Below are positions 17,416 to 26,333 of a stretch of 64,000 nt of DNA, piece after piece. Origin of the DNA: an uncultured Pelagibacteraceae bacterium (GTDB lineage: Bacteria > Pseudomonadota > Alphaproteobacteria > Pelagibacterales > Pelagibacteraceae); assembly GCA_902568465.1 (NCBI GenBank), contig CACFQR010000005.1, positions 1-64,000 on the forward strand, written 5' to 3'. A program made the position numbers and the translations under genes. Position 1 is the stretch's first letter; every line of letters begins with the position of its first letter. A model generated the notes under the pieces. The model ran no database searches and had not been told where the DNA came from. It was given only the letters and a program-made list of their open reading frames with translations.

Positions 17416-18243
17416 GTGTTTGTAGCAATAATATTCGCATTAATCATTGTAGCGTCCATAATATTTCATTTTTGGAGTCCATGGTGGTGGACACCTGTTG
17501 CATCAAACTGGGGGAATATTGATGATACAATCATTCTGACATTCTGGGTAACTGGTGCAGTTTTTGTTGCAGTGTGTTTATTTATGGCCTATTGCGTTTG
17601 GGCATACCGTTATAGACCGGATAGAAAAGCAGAATACAAACCAGAAGATAAAAAATTAGAATTTAGATTAACTTGGTTGACTGCTCTTGGAGTGGTGGCA
17701 TTACTTGCTCCTGGATTGGTAGTTTGGAACAAATATATTACAGTACCAGAAAATGCATTAAAAATAGAAGTGGTAGCCTACCAGTGGGGTTGGAATTATA
17801 GATTGCCAGGGGACGATGGTGTTCTAGGAAAAACAAGCGTCGGATTAATTAATGACGATAATCCTTTTGGTCTAGATATTAATGACCCAAATAGCAAAGA
17901 TGATATTTTAGTTATGGATGCTGATCTTCATTTAGAAATAAATCAACCAGTAAAAGTAGAACTTCGTTCTTTAGACGTACTTCACAATTTTTATGTTCCG
18001 CAGTTTAGAGCAAAGATGGATACTCTTCCTGGCATAATAACTTACTATTGGTTTACACCTGAAAAAAAAGGTGAGTATGAAATTTTATGTGCGGAATATT
18101 GTGGAACCGGGCATTATGCAATGAGAGGATTTGTGCAAGTAGACGAAAAAAAAGATTATTCAGACTGGTTAGCTAAACAAATCAGTTTTGAAAAAATGTT
18201 AGCAAAAAAAGAATTAAAAAATTTATTAATCGCAGAAAAATAG
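17416..18243 (+). CDS. coxB: Cytochrome c oxidase subunit II
   Basis: Carries the CuA centre that takes electrons from cytochrome c. The 275-aa protein has two N-terminal transmembrane helices, the aromatic VVAYQWGWNYRLPG, the CuA ligands in LHNFYVPQF (His) and EILCAEYCGTGHYAM (two Cys, His, Met) and no fused cytochrome c domain. The start is GTG, preceded by AAAGGT at a good distance; an ATG is lacking in the short open stretch upstream. It is the first gene of the oxidase operon. Confidence 0.96.
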   Translation: MFVAIIFALIIVASIIFHFWSPWWWTPVASNWGNIDDTIILTFWVTGAVFVAVCLFMAYCVWAYRYRPDRKAEYKPEDKKLEFRLTWLTALGVVALLAPGLVVWNKYITVPENALKIEVVAYQWGWNYRLPGDDGVLGKTSVGLINDDNPFGLDINDPNSKDDILVMDADLHLEINQPVKVELRSLDVLHNFYVPQFRAKMDTLPGIITYYWFTPEKKGEYEILCAEYCGTGHYAMRGFVQVDEKKDYSDWLAKQISFEKMLAKKELKNLLIAEK

Positions 18244-18252
18244 GAAAAAAAA

Positions 18253-20079
18253 ATGACAGATGAATATACAGATAACAAATTAGAGACTAAAGCAGCTGAC
18301 TCTTCCTCAGGAAGTTATACTCCTCCAGCAGAAGCAATTCCGGCAAAAGAAAATCCGGAACAAGAGCTATATCATGCAAAAAGTTTTTGGACTAAATGGG
18401 TTTTCTGTCAAGATGCCAAAGTTATTGGTATTCAGTATGCTCTAACTGCAACTGCAATTGGTTTTATTGGATTAATTTTGTCTTGGGGAATGAGATTGCA
18501 ATTAGGTTTCCCTGAAACATTTTCTTTTCTTGGCCCAGCAACATATTATCAGTCAGTAACTATGCATGGTATGATTATGGTAATTTATCTTCTTACCGCA
18601 TTATTTTTGGGAGGTTTTGGAAATTATCTTATTCCATTAATGGTAGGTGCCCGAGATATGGTGTTTCCATATGTAAATATGGTTAGTTATTGGATGTTTC
18701 TTGTTGCAGTATTAGTTTTGCTTGCTAGTTTTTTTGTGCCAGGAGGACCGACTGGAGCTGGTTGGACTTTATATCCACCACAAGCAATATTGCCAGGAAC
18801 ACCAGGATCTGAAATGGGAATAGTGCTTATGCTAGTTTCTTTATCATTATTTGTTATTGGTTTCACAATGGGTGGATTAAATTATGTAATCACCATACTT
18901 CAATCCAGAACTCGTGGCATGACCTTGATGCGTATGCCACTAACAATTTGGGGTATATTTACAGCTACAGTTCTTGCTCTATTAGCTTTTCCAGCACTCT
19001 TCGTAGCTTGCATAATGATGACTCTCGACAATCTTTTAGGAACAAGTTTCTTTATGCCGGAAATTTTCACAATGGGTGAAAAATTAGATTATGCCGGCGG
19101 TAGTCCTATTTTATTTCAACATCTATTTTGGTTTTTTGGTCATCCAGAAGTTTACATTGTTGCTTTACCTGCTTTTGGAATTGTGTCTGATTTAATCTCA
19201 GTACATGCAAGAAAAAATGTTTTTGGTTACCGAATGATGGTTTGGGCAATAGTAATTATTGGAGCTTTAAGCTTCATTGTTTGGGCGCACCACATGTATG
19301 TAAGCGGAATGAATCCATGGTTTGGCTTCTTTTTTGCTACAACTACATTAATTATAGCAGTCCCCACAGCCATAAAAGTTTACAATTGGGTATTAACTCT
19401 CTGGAGAGGAAATATACATCTTACTATTCCAATGTTATTTTCTTTAGGCTTTATAGTTACTTTTGTTAATGGTGGAATTACAGGGCTATTTTTAGGAAAT
19501 GTTATTATTGATGTTCCGCTTTCAGATACATATTTTGTTGTTGCACACTTTCACATGGTGATGGGTATAGCTCCTTTAATGGTTGTATTTGGAGCAATTT
19601 ATCACTGGTACCCGCTTATTACTGGAAGACACCTAAATCAAACTTTAGGTAAGATTCATTTTTGGGTAACTTTTGTTGGCGCGTACGCGATTTATTTTCC
19701 TATGCATTATTTAGGTTTTATCGGTGTGCCGCGAAGATATTTTGAAATGTACGATAGTCCTTACATGACATCAGGAGTAGGTTTAAACCAATTTATCACG
19801 GTGGCAGCTTTAATCGTTGGTTTTACTCAATTTATATTTTTGTATAATATTTTTACAAGTTGGTACAAAGGAGAAAAATCAGAGAAAAACCCATGGAAAG
19901 CAAACTCGTTAGAGTGGCATACTCCGGACTACCCACCTACACACGGAAACTTCGGTAAAGAATTGCCAGTTGTTTATCGTTGGCCGTATGATTTTAGTGT
20001 ACCTGGAACTGATAAAGAATATATCCCACAACATGTTGCACCAAGTGAGGTTCCAACAGCAAAGGCTGAGCAAACGTGA
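18253..20079 (+). CDS. coxA: Cytochrome c oxidase subunit I (aa3 type, A-family)
   Basis: Catalytic heme-copper subunit reducing O2 and pumping protons. The 608-aa protein has twelve or so helices, the D-channel region GGFGNYLIPLMVGARDM, the cross-linked His-Tyr/Glu motif GHPEVYIVALPAFG, WAHHMY for CuB, a K-channel Lys in PTAIKVYNW and the heme ligands in VAHFHMVMG. An N-terminal extension of about 45 residues is hydrophilic and Pro/Ala/Ser-rich (DSSSGSYTPPAEAIPAKENP). The GTG of the next gene overlaps its stop by 4 bp (GTGA). Confidence 0.97.
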   Translation: MTDEYTDNKLETKAADSSSGSYTPPAEAIPAKENPEQELYHAKSFWTKWVFCQDAKVIGIQYALTATAIGFIGLILSWGMRLQLGFPETFSFLGPATYYQSVTMHGMIMVIYLLTALFLGGFGNYLIPLMVGARDMVFPYVNMVSYWMFLVAVLVLLASFFVPGGPTGAGWTLYPPQAILPGTPGSEMGIVLMLVSLSLFVIGFTMGGLNYVITILQSRTRGMTLMRMPLTIWGIFTATVLALLAFPALFVACIMMTLDNLLGTSFFMPEIFTMGEKLDYAGGSPILFQHLFWFFGHPEVYIVALPAFGIVSDLISVHARKNVFGYRMMVWAIVIIGALSFIVWAHHMYVSGMNPWFGFFFATTTLIIAVPTAIKVYNWVLTLWRGNIHLTIPMLFSLGFIVTFVNGGITGLFLGNVIIDVPLSDTYFVVAHFHMVMGIAPLMVVFGAIYHWYPLITGRHLNQTLGKIHFWVTFVGAYAIYFPMHYLGFIGVPRRYFEMYDSPYMTSGVGLNQFITVAALIVGFTQFIFLYNIFTSWYKGEKSEKNPWKANSLEWHTPDYPPTHGNFGKELPVVYRWPYDFSVPGTDKEYIPQHVAPSEVPTAKAEQT

Positions 20080-20711
20080 GCAAAAAAGAATTAAATATTT
20101 TTAAATTATTAGCCGAAAAACCTTGGGAGGCATCACAGGCTGAAATTGACAACCAGCACGATGGTAGGACGCTTGATTTAAGTAAAGCAAAATTAGGCGT
20201 TAGAACTATCATGGTTGTTAGTACAGTTATTTTTTCTTTATTTGTTGTTTCATATTCTGACAGAATGTTAGTCCATGATTGGAGGAGTTTATCAGAGCCA
20301 TGGTTACTTTGGATTAATACAGCAATTCTTATTTTAACTAGCTTTGTCTTTCATAAAGCTAAGATTTATTCTGAAAAAAACGAATTTGAAAAAGCAAAAA
20401 ATACTTTACTTTTAGTTGGGTTTTTAAGTTTTGCTTTTATTACTGGTCAATTATTAGTTTGGCAATACTACGTTAATCTTGGCCAATATGTTTCTACAAA
20501 CCCAGCAAATGCATTTTTTTATTTATTTACAGCCTTACATGGCTTGCATGTATTAGGAGGTTTGTTTTTTTGGGCAAGAGCAACTATGAAATTATTTACA
20601 AAAAATTATAATATTTTTAAAACTAAACAGGCAATCGAACTTTGTGCAACTTACTGGCACTTTTTACTTATAGTTTGGTTTATCTTGTTTGGTTTAATGA
20701 TAGCGACATAA
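20076..20711 (+). CDS. Cytochrome c oxidase subunit III-like protein, first copy
   Basis: A 211-aa membrane protein of the heme-copper oxidase subunit III family: a soluble N-terminal 40 residues, then about five helices with TALHGLHVLGGL and ATYWHFLLIVW. The Glu found in a membrane helix of canonical subunit III (EW or EY after a conserved Gln) is missing here; the position reads GQLLVWQ. Starts with GTG overlapping the coxA stop by 4 bp. It is followed by a second subunit III gene, so the oxidase has two divergent copies. It may be a structural or assembly variant. Confidence 0.85.
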   Translation: MSKKELNIFKLLAEKPWEASQAEIDNQHDGRTLDLSKAKLGVRTIMVVSTVIFSLFVVSYSDRMLVHDWRSLSEPWLLWINTAILILTSFVFHKAKIYSEKNEFEKAKNTLLLVGFLSFAFITGQLLVWQYYVNLGQYVSTNPANAFFYLFTALHGLHVLGGLFFWARATMKLFTKNYNIFKTKQAIELCATYWHFLLIVWFILFGLMIAT

Positions 20712-20725
20712 AAAGGAAATAATTG

Positions 20726-21433
20726 ATGAGTCAATTTGATATAGAAAAACTTCCAAAAGGCTCAAAAGGCTTTATGTATGATTGGGGCTCAGATCAAAGG
20801 GCTTTCAAAGGAGTACCTTGGGGAAAAGCCATGATGTGGATTTTTCTTTTAAGCGATACATTTATTTTTAGTTGTTTTTTAATTTCATTAATGACTGCAC
20901 GAGCATCTACAGTAGTTCCATGGCCATATCCTAGTGAAGTTTTTGGATTAACAGTTTTCGGAACAAGTGTACCTTTATTGCTAATAGCAATCATGACATT
21001 TGTGCTAATTACTAGTAGTGGAACAATGGCAATCGCAGTTAAATATGGTTATGAAAAAAATAGAAAATTATGTGGTTGGTTTTTATTGGCAACAGCAATA
21101 GGTGGTTTAACTTTTGTTGGAATGCAAGCATTTGAATGGTCGAAGTTAATTTTTCATGATGGTGTTAGACCGTGGGGCAATCCATTTGGAGCAGAACAAT
21201 TTGGAGCTTTCTTTTTTATGGTTACAGGATTTCATGGAACACATGTTTCTATTGGTGTAATTTTTCTATTTATTTTTGCAAGAAAAGTTTTTAGAGGAGA
21301 TTTTGATACGGGTAGAAGAGGTTATTTTACTTCTATGAAATCTGATTATGAAGCTATAGAAATTTTAGGACTATATTGGCACTTTGTAGATTTAGTCTGG
21401 GTATTTATTTTTGCATTTTTCTATCTTTGGTAA
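20726..21433 (+). CDS. Cytochrome c oxidase subunit III, second copy
   Basis: A 235-aa subunit III protein with about five helices. I prefer ATG 20726 over TTG 20723 because AAGGA lies about 8 bp upstream. It keeps the conserved FVGMQAFEWSKLI with the helix Glu, TGFHGTHVSIGV and GLYWHFVDLVWVF, so this copy looks canonical. It begins 14 bp after the first subunit III gene and is followed 10 bp later by subunit IV. Confidence 0.9.
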   Translation: MSQFDIEKLPKGSKGFMYDWGSDQRAFKGVPWGKAMMWIFLLSDTFIFSCFLISLMTARASTVVPWPYPSEVFGLTVFGTSVPLLLIAIMTFVLITSSGTMAIAVKYGYEKNRKLCGWFLLATAIGGLTFVGMQAFEWSKLIFHDGVRPWGNPFGAEQFGAFFFMVTGFHGTHVSIGVIFLFIFARKVFRGDFDTGRRGYFTSMKSDYEAIEILGLYWHFVDLVWVFIFAFFYLW

Positions 21434-21443
21434 GAGGTAAGCT

Positions 21444-21776
21444 ATGACAAGTGATAAAAAACAAGAAGTACATACACACAAAATAGGAGTTTACCTTTGG
21501 ATTTGGGGTCTGCTATTTGTATTTAGTTTTTTTTCATACATGGTTGATTATATAAATTATCAAGGACTATTAAGATGGTCTTTAATTATATTTTTTATGT
21601 TCGTCAAAGCAGGATTGATAATGGCAATTTTTATGCATTTATATTGGGAACGGTGGGCTATTGTTAATGTTCTCTTATGGCCTATGACTGCAATAGGAGT
21701 ATTTATTGCTATCATGGCAGCAGAATCTTACTACACATTTTTCTCAAGAATGTTTTATTTTGTAGTGGGGAGCTAA
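21444..21776 (+). CDS. Cytochrome c oxidase subunit IV (prokaryotic, CyoD/CtaF-like)
   Basis: A 110-aa protein with three predicted helices. The stretch FFMFVKAGLIMAIFMHLYWER matches the bacterial subunit IV family, in which a Lys and His lie in the second helix. It completes a II-I-III-III-IV operon, an order more like caa3/quinol-type operons than the usual alphaproteobacterial coxB-coxA-ctaB-ctaG-coxC. A GAGGTAAGCT ribosome-binding region precedes the start. Confidence 0.85.
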   Translation: MTSDKKQEVHTHKIGVYLWIWGLLFVFSFFSYMVDYINYQGLLRWSLIIFFMFVKAGLIMAIFMHLYWERWAIVNVLLWPMTAIGVFIAIMAAESYYTFFSRMFYFVVGS

Positions 21777-21793
21777 ATCGTTTTAATTTTAAA

Positions 21794-22705
21794 ATGACAA
21801 TTACTAAATCCAAAACACTAAACGTAGATTACTTTAGTTATGTAAAGTCATTTTTTAATTTAATGAAACCTAGAGTAATGTCACTAGTGATTTTTACATG
21901 TGCTGTAGGATTACTAATTGCGCCAACAAAAATTGAATTTACGAACATTATTTTTTCTCTTTTAGCAGTAGCATTGGGGTCTGGCGCAGCAGGCGCATTA
22001 AATATGTGGTATGAGTCAGATCTTGACTCATTAATGACAAGAACATGCCTTCGGCCAATACCGACAGGGAAAGTAACTAAAAATCAGGCACTTGTATTTG
22101 GAATTTTGTCTTCGATAATTTCTGTAGCAGCTCTTTATATTTTTTCAAATTTAACTGCAGCAACAATTTTAGCAATTACAATATTATTTTACGTTTTTAT
22201 TTATACAATCTGGTTAAAGAGAAAAACCCCACAAAATATTGTTATAGGAGGTGCGGCAGGTGCTTTGCCACCTATGATCGGTTGGGCAATAGCAACTGAT
22301 GGAATATCTTTAGAACCATTTATTTTATTTTTAATAATATTCATCTGGACCCCGTCCCATTTCTGGGCTCTTAGCTTGTATAAAACTGAAGATTATAAAA
22401 AAGCTAGCATTCCAATGTTGCCAATAACTTCAGGTATTAAAACGACCAAATTAAATATATTTGCATATTCATTAATTTTGTTTCCAACGACCTTACTGCC
22501 ATATTTTTTTGAGTTTTCAGGATTATTTTATTTAATTTTGGCAATAATAATGAGTAGTTATTATTTATTTATCTCATATAGACTATTAACAGAAAAAAAT
22601 TCAATTCTAGAAAAAAAATTAGCGGCTAAGCTTTTTGGTTATTCAATATTATACCTTTTTATGATTTTTGTTTTTATTCTATTAGATAATGTAGTGGTGT
22701 TTTAA
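21794..22705 (+). CDS. ctaB: Protoheme IX farnesyltransferase (heme O synthase)
   Basis: Converts heme B to heme O, needed for heme A of the oxidase encoded just upstream. The ORF track starts at 21677 inside the subunit IV gene. The ATG at 21794 gives a normal N-terminus (MTITKSKTLNVDYF) and 303 aa. Family motifs: NMWYESDLDSLMTRTCLRPIPTG and the second loop YKTEDYKKASIPMLP. About eight helices are present. It sits 17 bp after the subunit IV stop. Confidence 0.95.
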   Translation: MTITKSKTLNVDYFSYVKSFFNLMKPRVMSLVIFTCAVGLLIAPTKIEFTNIIFSLLAVALGSGAAGALNMWYESDLDSLMTRTCLRPIPTGKVTKNQALVFGILSSIISVAALYIFSNLTAATILAITILFYVFIYTIWLKRKTPQNIVIGGAAGALPPMIGWAIATDGISLEPFILFLIIFIWTPSHFWALSLYKTEDYKKASIPMLPITSGIKTTKLNIFAYSLILFPTTLLPYFFEFSGLFYLILAIIMSSYYLFISYRLLTEKNSILEKKLAAKLFGYSILYLFMIFVFILLDNVVVF

Positions 22706-22713
22706 ATAATATT

Positions 22714-23217
22714 GTGGGTAGTAAAAATAAAAAATACAAACTTTATTCTTTTTTAGTTTTGTTGCTAATTTCAATCTTATATTTATTTTTCTTTCATTTT
22801 ATTACAAATAATTTAGAAAAAGAAAAAAATGTAACTTTAAAAAATATTTCAATAAATTTATTAACAAGCGTGCATCCCAAACTATCCTGGAATTTTAAAC
22901 CAGTACAATCAAAAATTATCATTAAACCAGGAGAGGTTAAAACCGTTGAGTATATTGTTGAAAATTTAGGTGCAGCTAGTAGTACCGGTATAGCCACGTT
23001 TGCTTATTATCCTAGTCAATTTGGAAATTATATAAGTAAAATTAATTGTTTTTGCTATGATGCACAAACTTTAAAACCTAAAGAAAAAAGTAAGTTTGTA
23101 TTGGTATTGTTAATTGATCCAGAAGTGACAAAAGATAGCGATACAAAAGATATAAAAGAAGCTACTATACAATTTACATTTTTTGATTATAAAAAATATA
23201 AAGAAGAGAAAAGCTAA
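22714..23217 (+). CDS. ctaG: Cytochrome c oxidase assembly protein CtaG/Cox11 (CuB insertion)
   Basis: Copper chaperone that supplies CuB to subunit I. The 167-aa protein has one N-terminal membrane anchor and a periplasmic beta domain with YIVENLGAASSTGIATFAYYP and the copper motif INCFCYDAQTLKPKE (CFCF-like, with Tyr for the final Phe). The likely start is GTG 22714, 8 bp after ctaB; no strong ribosome-binding sequence is visible. The next ORF begins directly after its stop. Confidence 0.92.
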   Translation: MGSKNKKYKLYSFLVLLLISILYLFFFHFITNNLEKEKNVTLKNISINLLTSVHPKLSWNFKPVQSKIIIKPGEVKTVEYIVENLGAASSTGIATFAYYPSQFGNYISKINCFCYDAQTLKPKEKSKFVLVLLIDPEVTKDSDTKDIKEATIQFTFFDYKKYKEEKS

Positions 23218-23406
23218 ATGTTTTTAAAAACTTTGACGCCGCAATTTGATGCTGTACTTCAACTTTGCACTGTTTGTATTACTGATAATAATGGTGGAAA
23301 AATAGCACTTACCATAATTATCTCAGGGCTGATTCTTTTAGGCGTTGGAAATTGGGCTTGGAAGAAATATTTTTCCAATAAAAATCAAATTTCTCAAGAA
23401 AAATAA
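23218..23406 (+). CDS. Small single-helix membrane protein of the oxidase cluster, unknown
   Basis: A 62-aa ORF beginning on the base after the ctaG stop. Its N-terminal part contains CTVCI, the middle is a hydrophobic helix (ALTIIISGLILLGVGNWAWKKYF), and the tail is hydrophilic. I do not recognise the family. Its tight coupling to ctaG and the CxxC pair suggest a small oxidase-assembly or accessory subunit, but this is inference from position. It could also be an unrelated small membrane protein. Confidence 0.6.
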   Translation: MFLKTLTPQFDAVLQLCTVCITDNNGGKIALTIIISGLILLGVGNWAWKKYFSNKNQISQEK

Positions 23407-23414
23407 TTCAAGTC

Positions 23415-23467
23415 TATTATCAAAGCTGGTTTTGCCTAGATAATATCAAAATTCTGTACTAATACAG
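23415..23467 (+). promoter_or_regulatory. Two stem-loops ahead of thrC
   Basis: In the 64-bp gap before thrC, TATTATC (23415-23421) pairs with GATAATA (23439-23445) across a 17-nt loop. A second small hairpin CTGTA-CTAA-TACAG (23454-23467) touches the ribosome-binding AGGG just before the ATG. The second could limit ribosome access. Neither is followed by a T-run, so they do not look like intrinsic terminators. No known riboswitch consensus was recognised. Confidence 0.3.
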
Positions 23468-23470
23468 GGT

Positions 23471-24850
23471 ATGGATTACGTTAGTACAAGAAATAATAAA
23501 AAAAATTTTTCATTTGAAGATGTTTTTTTAAAAGGTTTAGCTCCCGATGGAGGGCTTTTTGTTCCAAAAAAAATTCCTTTATACTCTTCCGAAGAGATGA
23601 GTGAACTCCGAAACTTTTCTTATAAAGAATTAGCTAACAAAATAATCTTTGATTATTGTGGTCCTAGATTTAATAAAAATGAGATTGAAAATTTAATAAA
23701 CGATTCTTATAAAAATTTTTCAACAGACGATGTTGTAAAAATTATAAAAATAAAAAATATTAATCTTCTAGAATTATTTCATGGACCGACGCTTGCTTTC
23801 AAAGATATAGCTCTACAAGTTATTGGCAACATGTATGAAAAAATATTAAAAAAAAATGATATGAATATTAATATTGTAGTTGCAACTTCAGGTGATACTG
23901 GCGCGGCAGCTATAAATGCCCTAAGTGACAGAAAAAATATAAAAATTTTTGTTCTACATCCCTTTAAAAAGATCTCTGAGGTTCAAAGAAGATTCATGAC
24001 AACAGTTGACTCAAAAAATGTTTTTAACATTGCTGTAGATGGAAATTTTGATGATTGTCAAAAATTAGTTAAATCTATGTTTGCAGATAAAAATTTTAGC
24101 AATTCAATTAAAATGTCAGGAGTCAATTCAATTAATTGGTCGCGAATAGTTTTCCAAATTGTTTATTATTTTTTCTCGTATTTTAGAATTACTAAAAAAG
24201 ATGAAAAAATAAATTATGTCGTTCCAACAGGTAATTTTGGAGATATTTATGCAGGTTATATTGCAAAAAAAATGGGACTTCCCATTAACAAATTAGTTAT
24301 AGCAACGAATGAAAATGATATTTTGAAAAGAGCAGTGAATACAGGTTTATATAAACCGCAAAAAGTTCAACATACAATTTCACCTAGCATGGATATACAG
24401 GTAGCAAGTAATTTTGAAAGATTAGTTTTTGATGTTTACTCGTGTGACTCAGATAAAATATTAAAACTCATGAAAAACTTTAGTGAAAAGAATGAGATTC
24501 AAATAGACAAAAAAGAACTCGCACAAATCAGGGAGAGCTTTTTATCAGAAAGTTTAAATGATGAAGAAACTAGACTTATAATTAAAAGAATTTATAAGAA
24601 TGAAAAAAAATTAATTGATCCTCATACAGCAATTGGTATAGGTGTTGCTGAAAAAATTAAGTTGCAGGAAAATACAGTAATTTTATCAACTGCACATCCA
24701 GCAAAATTTTCTGAAGTTGTTTTTAATGAAACAGGTGTGAAACCAGAATTGCCAGAAAATCTGAAAAATATTTTAACTAAAAAAGAAAAATATGAGAAAT
24801 TATCTAGAGATTTAACAGATATTCAAAAATATATTTTATCTTTAGTGTAG
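23471..24850 (+). CDS. thrC: Threonine synthase
   Basis: PLP enzyme converting O-phosphohomoserine to threonine. The 459-aa protein begins with MDYVSTRN and GLAPDGGLFVPKKIP, has the PLP-lysine motif HGPTLAFKDIALQ, the phosphate loop ATSGDTGAAAINAL and VPTGNFGDIYAGY, as in the long (E. coli/yeast-type) threonine synthases. thrB, the preceding step, is a few hundred bases away on the opposite strand beyond rnhA. The two genes converge. Confidence 0.97.
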   Translation: MDYVSTRNNKKNFSFEDVFLKGLAPDGGLFVPKKIPLYSSEEMSELRNFSYKELANKIIFDYCGPRFNKNEIENLINDSYKNFSTDDVVKIIKIKNINLLELFHGPTLAFKDIALQVIGNMYEKILKKNDMNINIVVATSGDTGAAAINALSDRKNIKIFVLHPFKKISEVQRRFMTTVDSKNVFNIAVDGNFDDCQKLVKSMFADKNFSNSIKMSGVNSINWSRIVFQIVYYFFSYFRITKKDEKINYVVPTGNFGDIYAGYIAKKMGLPINKLVIATNENDILKRAVNTGLYKPQKVQHTISPSMDIQVASNFERLVFDVYSCDSDKILKLMKNFSEKNEIQIDKKELAQIRESFLSESLNDEETRLIIKRIYKNEKKLIDPHTAIGIGVAEKIKLQENTVILSTAHPAKFSEVVFNETGVKPELPENLKNILTKKEKYEKLSRDLTDIQKYILSLV

Positions 24851-24851
24851 A

Positions 24852-25298
24852 TTAAACAGGCGTTGCCTTTTTTGCCAGCGCATCAGCTAAATCATTTAAC
24901 GGATCATCAGAATGTCCTTTAACCCAATGCCATTCTATTTGATGAGATTTTACTAATTCTTTAAGGTTTTTCCAAAGATCTACATTTTTCACATTTTTTT
25001 TATCAGCTGTTTTCCAATTATTTTTTTCCCATTTACTAATCCAAATTGTAATCCCTTCTTTTAAATAAGTAGAGTCAGTATAAATTTTTATCTGTTTTAA
25101 TGATGGTTGTTTTCCCTCTTGCTCAGAACAGTATTCTAAAGCTTTAATAGCAGCAGTTAGTTCCATCCTATTATTTGTAGTTAATCTTTCGCCTCCAAAT
25201 AACTCTTTTTTTTCATTATTGGTAAAGATTACTGCGGCCCACCCACCAGGCCCGGGGTTCCCCACACAAGCTCCATCAGTGTAAATCTTTATTTCCAT
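24852..25298 (-). CDS. rnhA: Ribonuclease HI
   Basis: Degrades the RNA strand of RNA-DNA hybrids. The 148 aa are full length and carry the catalytic carboxylates in KIYTDGACVGNPGPGGW, GGERLTTNNRMELTAAI, IYTDSTYLKEGI and VKGHSDDPLNDLADALA. It is 3 bp downstream of thrB, a frequent alphaproteobacterial pairing, and convergent with thrC, whose stop is 1 bp away. Confidence 0.97.
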   Translation of the reverse strand: MEIKIYTDGACVGNPGPGGWAAVIFTNNEKKELFGGERLTTNNRMELTAAIKALEYCSEQEGKQPSLKQIKIYTDSTYLKEGITIWISKWEKNNWKTADKKNVKNVDLWKNLKELVKSHQIEWHWVKGHSDDPLNDLADALAKKATPV

Positions 25299-25301
25299 AA
25301 A

Positions 25302-26270
25302 TTAAAAAAAGTAATCCTGATAATTTTGAACGCTATCATGAAATTCCAATCTTTTTAAATATTCTATTGGATCTTTAATTTTTACTATTGCGCCTTCAGT
25401 CAGGTTTAAGTAATCAAATACTCTTGTAAGCAGAAATCTCATAGCAGCACCTTTGCATAATATTTTTAGAGAGAATTTTTCTTCATCTGTTAGCTTTCTT
25501 ACATTTGAGTATCCTTCTATAAATTTTTTTGCTTTTGTTACGTTAAAGCTTAAATTTTCTTTTTCACCTTCAAAACATAAAGCATTTAGACACACAGCTA
25601 TTTCAAAAGCATAAAAATCATTACATGCAAAATAAAAGTCAATAATTCCTGAAAATTTATTTTTATTAAAAAAAATGTTATCGTGAAATAAATCTGCATG
25701 AATAATACCAGAAGGTATATTTTTTGGCCAATCTCTTTCAATTTCGTTTAAATTTTTTTCAATTATTTTTCCTAAATTTGGATGAATTTTTGAGCAATCT
25801 TTTTTAATTCCATTGTATATTTTTCTCCATGCATCTACTGATAGACTATTTTTCCTTTTTGCTACAAGATTTTTTGTAATCAAGTGTAATTTGGCAGTAT
25901 TGATTCCTATTTCGTAGCAGTTATCAGGATTTAAATTTTTCTTTGAAGAACCTTCTAAGAAAGATACAACTACGGCCTTTTTTTTCAAAACACTAGATAT
26001 GTAGTTTCCATTCTTATTAATTATTGGTTCTGGTGAGAGAAAATTTTTATCAAAAAGATTTTTCATTAGACCTATAAAAAAAGGCAAATCTTTTTCATCA
26101 ACTCTTTTTTCATATAGAGTTAGCACATACTTGCCCTTTTCAGTTTGAATGTAATAGTTTGTATTTTCTATACCTTCTTTGATTTCTTTATAATCCACAA
26201 CTTTGCCTAAGCTATAATTTAAAAAAAAATCATTAAGATTCTTTTCAGATAGTTTTGTATAAACTGCCAT
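25302..26270 (-). CDS. thrB: Homoserine kinase (ThrB, aminoglycoside-phosphotransferase fold)
   Basis: Phosphorylates homoserine to O-phosphohomoserine, the substrate of thrC. This is the APH-fold type common in alphaproteobacteria, not the GHMP type of E. coli. At 322 aa it shows the N-terminal ATP lobe (ENTNYYIQTEKGKYVLTLYE), the Brenner motif GIIHADLFHDNIFF and the Mg-binding GIIDFYFA. rnhA follows 3 bp downstream. Upstream is a 63-bp gap with no feature I can support, then atpF. Confidence 0.94.
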   Translation of the reverse strand: MAVYTKLSEKNLNDFFLNYSLGKVVDYKEIKEGIENTNYYIQTEKGKYVLTLYEKRVDEKDLPFFIGLMKNLFDKNFLSPEPIINKNGNYISSVLKKKAVVVSFLEGSSKKNLNPDNCYEIGINTAKLHLITKNLVAKRKNSLSVDAWRKIYNGIKKDCSKIHPNLGKIIEKNLNEIERDWPKNIPSGIIHADLFHDNIFFNKNKFSGIIDFYFACNDFYAFEIAVCLNALCFEGEKENLSFNVTKAKKFIEGYSNVRKLTDEEKFSLKILCKGAAMRFLLTRVFDYLNLTEGAIVKIKDPIEYLKRLEFHDSVQNYQDYFF

Positions 26271-26333
26271 TTTATTTAAATATATCCCTTTTTTTGAATG
26301 TAGAATATTGTTACTTTTGGGTAAATACCAGCT

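Noticed and set aside
21677-21793. N-terminal extension of ctaB in the ORF track
   Set aside because: It overlaps the subunit IV gene in another frame and does not resemble heme O synthase; ATG 21794 gives the normal start.
26271-26333. Possible terminator between the F0 cluster and thrB
   Set aside because: No stem-loop followed by a T-run could be made out.
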